Shown here one piece after another: positions 58,145-64,000 of a DNA stretch of 64,000 bases. Positions within the stretch are counted from its first letter, which is position 1; each line of letters opens with the position of its first letter. The notes beneath the pieces were generated by a model. It saw only the letters and a list, made by a program, of their open reading frames with translations, had not been told where the DNA came from and did not search any database. A program made the position numbers and the translations under genes. Origin of the DNA: Podaxis mareebaensis (lineage: Eukaryota > Basidiomycota > Agaricomycetes > Agaricales > Agaricaceae); the NCBI GenBank assembly GCA_018524725.1, contig JAEUWP010000118.1:1-64000 (forward strand), in the 5' to 3' direction.

Positions 58145-59879
58145 ATGTCGAGTGAAATCCATCAAGCGCTATACAAGCAACCTGAAGGCCAGTCTACCGA
58201 CGGGACTCCCCAGCCTCAGCTGCAAATCCCACAGGCAACTGTTGCATACCCAACACCTACCCCTGCAGGGCCTGCGCCCGGTTTTCCAACATCACCTGTG
58301 GGCTCTCGTCCACAATCACCTTATCAACAAGGCTATGCGCCGCAACTCGTGCCCGCGTCGGTCGTATACAATGGAGCGCTCATCCCGAATCCAGAAGCGC
58401 CGCCCGCGCCCATTGGATCTACGAAGATTCCGGGATATTTTCCAGAGAAAGATTATGGACTTTTGAAGAGTGCGAAGAAGGGGATGTTAGGAGTTGATCG
58501 ATGGAATGACGATATTTGTAAGTATTTGACTGGATGCCCTGCGCTTTTTCTCGGTCGTTATGGATTGGTGGGCTGACGATTGGTTCGATTGTGCGATTTA
58601 GTGATGCAAACGTTCCTTCGACTGAACCCATTTGAGATTGATGCGCTTTCGGATCATTTCTCTGCGATGACTGGAAAGGCGCTTGTTGATTTTCTGCCTG
58701 AGAAGACCAAGGTCAATAGTTGGTTTTAGTGAGTCGTCTTACTTGGTTGGTGTTTACTTGGCTGATGGGACTGTAGTGAGGTTATTCATGCGCTTGCGCT
58801 TGGACCCATAGGTTATGATGTTGAGTTGGCTAAGAAGGCCACACGTGGTGCTGGGTGAGCTACAACGTTCCAGGTTATTCTCATTATGTGCTGACGAACG
58901 TTTCAGGACAAACGAGCGTTTGTTGATCGAGCTTGTCCTCAGCCGCAGTAACAGCGACATTGAGATTCTCAAGAAAGCGTATACAAAGAGATGGGGGAAA
59001 AGTCTGATGGAAGAGGTCAAGGCCGACACGTCGGGTCCTGTGCAAACTAGTGAGCTTCCATCGCACCCTCTTTCAAAAGTGTTAGGGCTGACCGGTCATC
59101 ATAGTGTTCACAATGGCGTTGATGGCGCAGCGCCCTCTGGATCTACCCGGACAGATTGATTTTGCTCGGGTTGAGAAAGATATGGATGACCTGTACGCAC
59201 ATGGTCTCGGAAAGAATACAAACCTTGACGAGGTGAGCAGTCGGTTTCATTAATTGTTTATAATGGAGGACGCTGACACAGATAAAGACGGTTTTCTGCC
59301 AGGTGTTCATTAATCGTTCTGATGCACATATAGCCGCCCTGTAAGCCGGCCCTGCATCATGGTGTCAAATTTACTTCTGACACAAGTTTAGCATCGACCG
59401 ATACAGTCAGAAGTACACGAGTTTGAGCAAAGCTATTAAATCTCGCCGAAACTTGTACGGACATCGTGGCTTCTTGTCTTCTTATCTCAATTGATGCCCT
59501 TTCTCCAGCAACGCCGAAGTTCAAAAGGGTTTGTTGTACATCATCCATGGAGTCAAGTCGAAACGCAACAAGCAAGAACCCTTTGGCGCATGGCGCGACG
59601 CCAAGCTGTTGCGCAAGGCGATGTCAGGGGCGGGTACGGATAACCAAGCATTAGTCTATAGGTACATCAAGCGCTGACGGAGATTATGGTTATAAATGAG
59701 CTGCTGACTGATATTGTGACAGAATTGTCCGAGCGTCTTGGGATCCCGTCCGACTGAGAGCGATCAAGGAGGCATATCTCCAACGAAACGGGAAAACCTT
59801 GGAAGAAAGTGTAAAAGGAGAGAGAGGAGTCAGCGGACACTACCAGACGATTCTCCTTGAACTAATCAAAAGGGCGTGA
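58145..59879 (+). CDS. Annexin family protein
   Basis: The ATG is at 58145 (MSSEIHQALYKQPEGQ), and the frame closes at 59877-59879 over about eight exons. The first 110 residues are Pro/Gln/Gly-rich (LQIPQATVAYPTPTPAGPAP). Four annexin-like units follow: YGLLKSAKKGMLGVDRWNDD; NEVIHALALGPIGYDVELAK with AGTNERLLIELVLSRSNSD; LYAHGLGKNTNLDEIKTVFC; KAMSGAGTDNQALVYRIVRA. Helical linkers such as ILKKAYTKRWGKSLMEEV and IKEAYLQRNGKTLEESVKGE are typical. Annexins bind acidic phospholipid membranes with calcium. The GxGT loop is kept in the second unit (AGTN) and in the last (GAGTD), while other units have degenerate calcium loops. Confidence 0.88.
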
Positions 59880-60677
59880 AGGCTTCCGACTGATATGTAA
59901 TCACATTTGATTTAGTTGTACTATGTATAAGCTACAATAGATACCCGTGAAGTGCAGCGGGAGGGACATGAGGATATCGAATCCGCTATCGGAAGGGACG
60001 ATAGACGAGAAAAGTGAGGGAGGAGAGCCGAAATGGTAGGTGGACTGACGTCAACGTTGCCCACAACCCAGGGCATGCCAGGGTTGTGCTAAATGCGGAT
60101 CGCTTCGATGAAAACACATGGACAACACGTGTTGTACCCATTCAGTTTTTGGGTAGCGGCGCAAGATGTGGCCCTGCGAGTCGGTGTCGAGAAAACTTTT
60201 TCTCTGGTTTGGAGGCTGAGGCGGCTTTGAATACCTGGGGTCTGAGTGCAGCGGGCGAGGCGGAGAATGCAGGAGGACAGGGAGAGGGGAGAGGAGCGGA
60301 GGGAACAGGCGGGAAAACACCGTGGACAGGCGGAAGAGCCGAGGGCGCTTAAGGTCCCGAGTGAATAGGGCGAAAGATTTATTATAGAGGAGTGGATCAA
60401 ACTTTTGCTCTCTCGTTTTTCCTCCCACACACAACAGCCACCATGAGCCTCTGAACTATCTCTCTACTGTCTTATCGATCGGTCTACACTCGCATATCTC
60501 CATACCTCCCAACACCATGATCACCTCAACAGCTATCCATCTCCATACATCAAAAATTATCCGCATAACAACAGCATCTACTCCTTGAATCCACCTTAAA
60601 CCTATTGTTCTCGGCCGACACGTCGACCACAACTCGTATTTGCCCACAGTTTACAAGCCCACACTTGATATACAAAA
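59880..60677. other. Intergenic region between annexin and Ser-rich gene
   Basis: This is 798 bases without a recognised gene. The open frames on both strands near 60014-60434 overlap each other and resemble no known family. A purine-rich stretch at about 60268-60345 accounts for their length. The right end is the leader of the next gene. Confidence 0.45.
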
Positions 60678-63600
60678 ATGCCGTCTGCTTCAGTCCAAGC
60701 AATACCTATTCCCCAGAACCCAATGCAGTCCCACCACCGACGTACCCGTTCGCAGACGGCGGCTCCGGCCGTGGCTGCTGCATCACAATTACCGCTGTCA
60801 CTGTCTCCGCCTGCGTCATCCTCTATGGCTGTTGCTTCTGTGCCAACAGCAGCATCTTATGGTCCCTCGACGTCGAAAGCGTCAACGTCAACGTCGCTCG
60901 ATATTAACATCCGCGATTTTTTCCCTGAGGGGGATGCGACGTTGTTGAAATTTATGGATGAGGCCTCGATTATTCGTGCGCAGAGGGAGGCTCTTGAAGC
61001 GTTGAATGATGCTGCTCTTTCTCGAGCGTTGCGCGAATCGGAAGAGATGGCTGCGAAGGAGGCGGAGAAGCGGAGGAAGGAGAAGGGGAAAGAGAAGTTG
61101 GTGGAGGATGATCAATTAATGCGGGAGGAAGAGGAAGAGACATCTTTGGTTGCCCGGGAAGGCGTGGCAATTTCTATGGGAGGAGGTGGTGATGCTTCTG
61201 AGGAGATTAATGGCCCAGAAGAGTTTGTTGCCCCTGTTCCTGCCATTGACGCAGTCACGAGAGAAGGAGAAGGTTATGAAGGGTCTTCGGCTCCTTTTGC
61301 TTCGTCGTCTTCGCAGATTCCTGACACTGCTACAACCATGACTATGCCTTTGTCTGTGTCTCCGCCCGGAGAGAGATATAGTGCTGACGAGGTTGCTGCG
61401 AGGTTGTTGGCTAGAGAGTGGAGAGTCGCGTCGTTGCAGGGAGCACTGTTCGCGAATCCTGATATGATGCCGCCGACGCAACATGTACCCCCTACCGCGT
61501 CGTCCAGTACCTCTCCACCCTCTTCCTCTTCTTTTCCTTCCTCGACATCGTCTTCCGCGTCTGCTGCTGCTCGCAAGGCAACCTCTCCTACCCGCGCTGT
61601 CCCTATGACTATTCCAGCTGAAGCATTCTACTCGCGATCCACTCATCACCGACAGGGATCCACTTCCCGCTCTTCAACTTCCTCATCTTCATCCTCTGCT
61701 AAAAGCTCCCCTCCTCCCTCTCAAACCTCCTCTATGACACCCGACTCCAAAGGCAAGCCCCTCCCGCCCCGCGTTTACACCTCCGCAAGCTCAGCAGCAG
61801 CCGCTCGAGCAGCAACAAAATCCACATCACATACCGAAAAGGCTCGCGCTAGCCCCACTCAGACTTCATTTGGGTCTGTATATGCGTCGTCTTCCCAACC
61901 TCAACCCACATCCTCGGCTTCGACGTCTCATTCTGGTGCTGCTGGGGCCCTCAGGAGTTCGAGACATGCCCCGGCCGAGGCTTCTTTGCCTAGAAAGTCT
62001 GTATCACCTGAAGGTCCGCGCACGACGATGGCTACTGGTGCTACTGGTTCCACCGCTCCTTCCGCGGCCGCTGTTTCAGTATCGACCTCGGCTTCCCATT
62101 CCGAGAAAAAAGTAACCTCGGGTCATAAGGCACATGCATCCACATCTAGTATTAGCAGCAAGGTTCAGTCGACAGGTTCCAACGCAAACGCAAACGCTAA
62201 AACGTCTAATGTGCCGGAAAAGCCGAGGTCGTCGCCAAGTCCTTCACCCGGGATATCACCCTCTTCTTCTCAGGCTAGTCCTGTTACGACTTCGGCGTCG
62301 AAGGTTGCTGCTGCTGCGGAGAAGGAGAAGGAAAAGGCTCGGATTGCATCTGCGAAGCATGTTTCAACGTCCTCGTCGACGAGTTCCGCTTCTGCCTCCG
62401 CTGTGGTTGCCAAGCACGCTACAGCTGCTAGTCCTTCTCGACCCGTCCTTGATCGTGAAGCTTCATCGTCTACTCCGTCCCCGTCCACTTCCTCCTCGTC
62501 GTCTCCAGTTCTCAAGTCGACTACCGTTATTGAGACGAACCCTCCGCTAAAGGCAGTGACTCCTCTTCGGGATGCTGAAGAATTGTTTTCTGCTCCAGCG
62601 AAAAAGGAGCCCGTGGTTGTGCCCATTTCTTCTCTTTCCGAATCCGATGATGAAGGCGACAGCGATGAAGATGCTGATGATGACGATGACGACGACAATG
62701 ATGATGAGGACGAAGACTCGGAAGATGAAGATGAGACTATCGACAACAAAGATTTGAAGGGCGATGCCGAAACCGAAACCATTCCTTTCCATGGTCTCTA
62801 TACAGCTAACCGCAGCTGTTCCAAATGCGGCGAAAGTATCTTATCTCCTCGTAATACAGTAAGTTCCTCCTCCGTTATGGTCTATTTTAAACGTTGTTCT
62901 AATTTATGCGTACCCCTTCACAGCTTCCATTACCCGCTGATTCGTTCCTTCACATCTCATGCCCCAAATGCGCAACCCTCCACTGCCGTGGTTGTTCCGC
63001 CCCCGTAAAATGTCCCAAAAACTGCACGGGTAGCAAGTCATGCGTGATCAAAGACTGTTGCCCCCAAGTCCGAGCCATCGCAATCTTCGAAGCTCTCAGC
63101 ACATTCGATCACGAGTTCCTAGCAGAGGCAGGCCCCTCTGGGAGTCACCAACGTGATGAATACATACAAGCCATGATCTCTCGACCCCTCACCGCACAAA
63201 CCAAAAAACTTGGAACGACGTTCGTACGATCTATGACGGCACTCACGGAGATTTTCAACTCGGACCCTCCGCTTCCGGAACGCATCTCGTCGAGTGTGGC
63301 GGAGTTGTTCGAACGGTCCTTGATGCCCGAGGTCATTCATGGGTTTTTGAGGAACACGAACGTGAAAGTTTGGATCACGCACTGTGAGATTTATTGTGCG
63401 ATTTTGGATTTGTTGAGGTATATGATTGAAGGGGGGTTTGGTGGGATTATGGCTGTGCCATTGAGGAGGGTTGAGGTTAGTTGTGGGTTGAAGGAGTGGG
63501 TTTGGGGACGGGGTGAGATTGTTTGGGTTTCGGAATTCGGTAGTGAGAGAGAGAGAGAGAAAGAGAGAGAAGAGGAACAGGAGAGGAAGGGGAGGGATAT

Positions 63601-63862
63601 GTGGAGGGGGCAGTTACGTGGTGGTGCTGAGAAGCCTGTTGGTGTTGTTGAGAAAGGGGAGAAGGGGCAGGAGATGGGGGTGGAAGAGGTGAGGTGTGCG
63701 TCTGCGGTGCCGTTGAAGAATTTGATCATGGGCTTGGAGACGCATAATGGCTCACTGTTGGAGCTTTTGGACAAGGTGACGTTCGCGCCGACTGTGGTTA
63801 AGTTGAACGCACTTAGTGATGGGATTTCGCAGCTGGTGCTGGGGCAGGTTCTTGGCATCTAG
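60678..63862 (+). CDS. Long Ser-rich acidic protein with C-terminal cysteine-rich module (fungal UBC-core family N-terminus)
   Basis: Exons are 60678-62858 and 62924-63862, joined over a 65-bp intron with a GTAAGT donor, giving 1,039 residues. The start MPSASVQAIPIP lies near a 5' UTR. Residues 80-165 are charged, coiled-coil-like (REALEALNDAALSRALRESE). A very long Ser/Ala/Thr/Pro-rich tract and an Asp/Glu run (62640-62750) follow. Across the intron is a Cys-rich module: SCSKCGESIL, FLHISCPKCATLHCRGCSAP, VKCPKNCTGSKSCVIKDCCP, then QVRAIAIFEALSTFDHEFL. The same Cys module precedes E2 (UBC-core) domains in many fungal UBE2O/BIRC6-like proteins. Here the frame stops at GQVLGI with no E2 domain before the window ends. 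Truncation, or continuation by splicing past the edge, cannot be decided. Confidence 0.75.
63541..63573. repeat. GA-rich microsatellite inside the coding exon
   Basis: A GAGAGA-type run within exon 2 of the Ser-rich gene encodes alternating Glu and Arg (SEREREKEREEE). It keeps the frame open and may vary in length between strains. Confidence 0.6.
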
Positions 63863-64000
63863 AGCGCGGAGTTCGTTCCGTTTTCTTTTTTCTACTGTTT
63901 TCTCCGGTCTTTCTGTTCCTTATTACACTTGTTGCTTAATGTTGCGCTCCTTGTATTTCTCGTTCTTACGCTTTTGCTTTTGTTGTTGCTTTTCTGCTTG
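63863..64000. other. Pyrimidine-rich 3' flank at the window edge
   Basis: The last 138 bases are strongly pyrimidine-rich on the plus strand, with many TTTTCT and CTT runs. They follow the stop of the Ser-rich gene and are probably its 3' UTR. A long intron leading to a missing exon is an alternative. Confidence 0.4.

Noticed and set aside
60014..60434. Plus- and minus-strand frames upstream of the Ser-rich gene
   Set aside because: They overlap each other on opposite strands, are driven by a purine-rich tract and match nothing known.
60888..62792. Several long open frames antisense to the Ser-rich gene
   Set aside because: They mirror the Ser/Ala/Asp-rich codons of the real gene. Their products are low-complexity Ser, Arg or Ile/Val runs without a family.
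1..64000. tRNA genes, rRNA, CRISPR arrays, transposase or reverse transcriptase genes
   Set aside because: No B-box of the form GGTTCNANNCC in a cloverleaf context, no spacer-repeat array and no mobile-element protein motif was found by reading. A tRNAscan and RepeatMasker run would be decisive.

Overview
The window is nuclear DNA of a basidiomycete fungus, most likely an agaricomycete. Almost every gene is cut by 50-65 bp GT-AG introns, including one GC-AG intron, a 10-nt internal exon and a 10-nt first coding exon. Several gene families are typical of mushroom-forming fungi: F-box/leucine-rich proteins, a lineage-expanded BTB family, DUF6534 membrane proteins and an agaricomycete F-box protein. 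The species cannot be named from this sequence. I found no plasmid or phage feature, CRISPR array, rRNA gene or convincing tRNA gene. Exon boundaries were worked out by hand from splice signals, frame and family patterns.

Layout. At 0.3-4.4 kb lie two tandem F-box/LRR-like paralogs. At 6.7-8.7 kb is a 13-exon DUF6534 membrane protein, followed by UTP18 (minus). At 12-14.7 kb are two tandem BTB paralogs with duplicated promoters. PSD1 (phosphatidylserine decarboxylase, minus) is divergent from a CstF2/Rna15-like protein without an RRM, and then the beta-COP gene. A Pumilio-family protein (minus) ends this gene-dense part. From 26.05 to 31.6 kb I see no supportable gene. An F-box protein (31.6-34.0 kb), a second empty stretch, a metal-dependent amidohydrolase (37.8-39.5 kb) and a small minus-strand DUF6699-like gene follow. 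After another sparse stretch with one weak hypothetical gene come an NRAMP metal transporter (with an antisense ORF inside an oversized intron), UTP14 (minus), a Tra2-like SR protein (plus, divergent from UTP14), tyrosyl-tRNA synthetase between two copies of a degenerate repeat, an OB-fold protein resembling SHLD2, an annexin, and a long Ser-rich acidic protein with a C-terminal cysteine-rich module.

How the genes relate. Most are ordinary housekeeping genes: small-subunit processome (UTP18, UTP14), COPI vesicle coat, mitochondrial phospholipid synthesis, mRNA 3'-end processing, splicing, translation and metal transport. They form no operon-like pathway. Accessory signal lies in the tandem duplicates (F-box/LRR, BTB) and in low-copy repeats at 5/9 kb, 36 kb, 52 kb and 53/56 kb. 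No transposase or reverse transcriptase reading frame was recognised.
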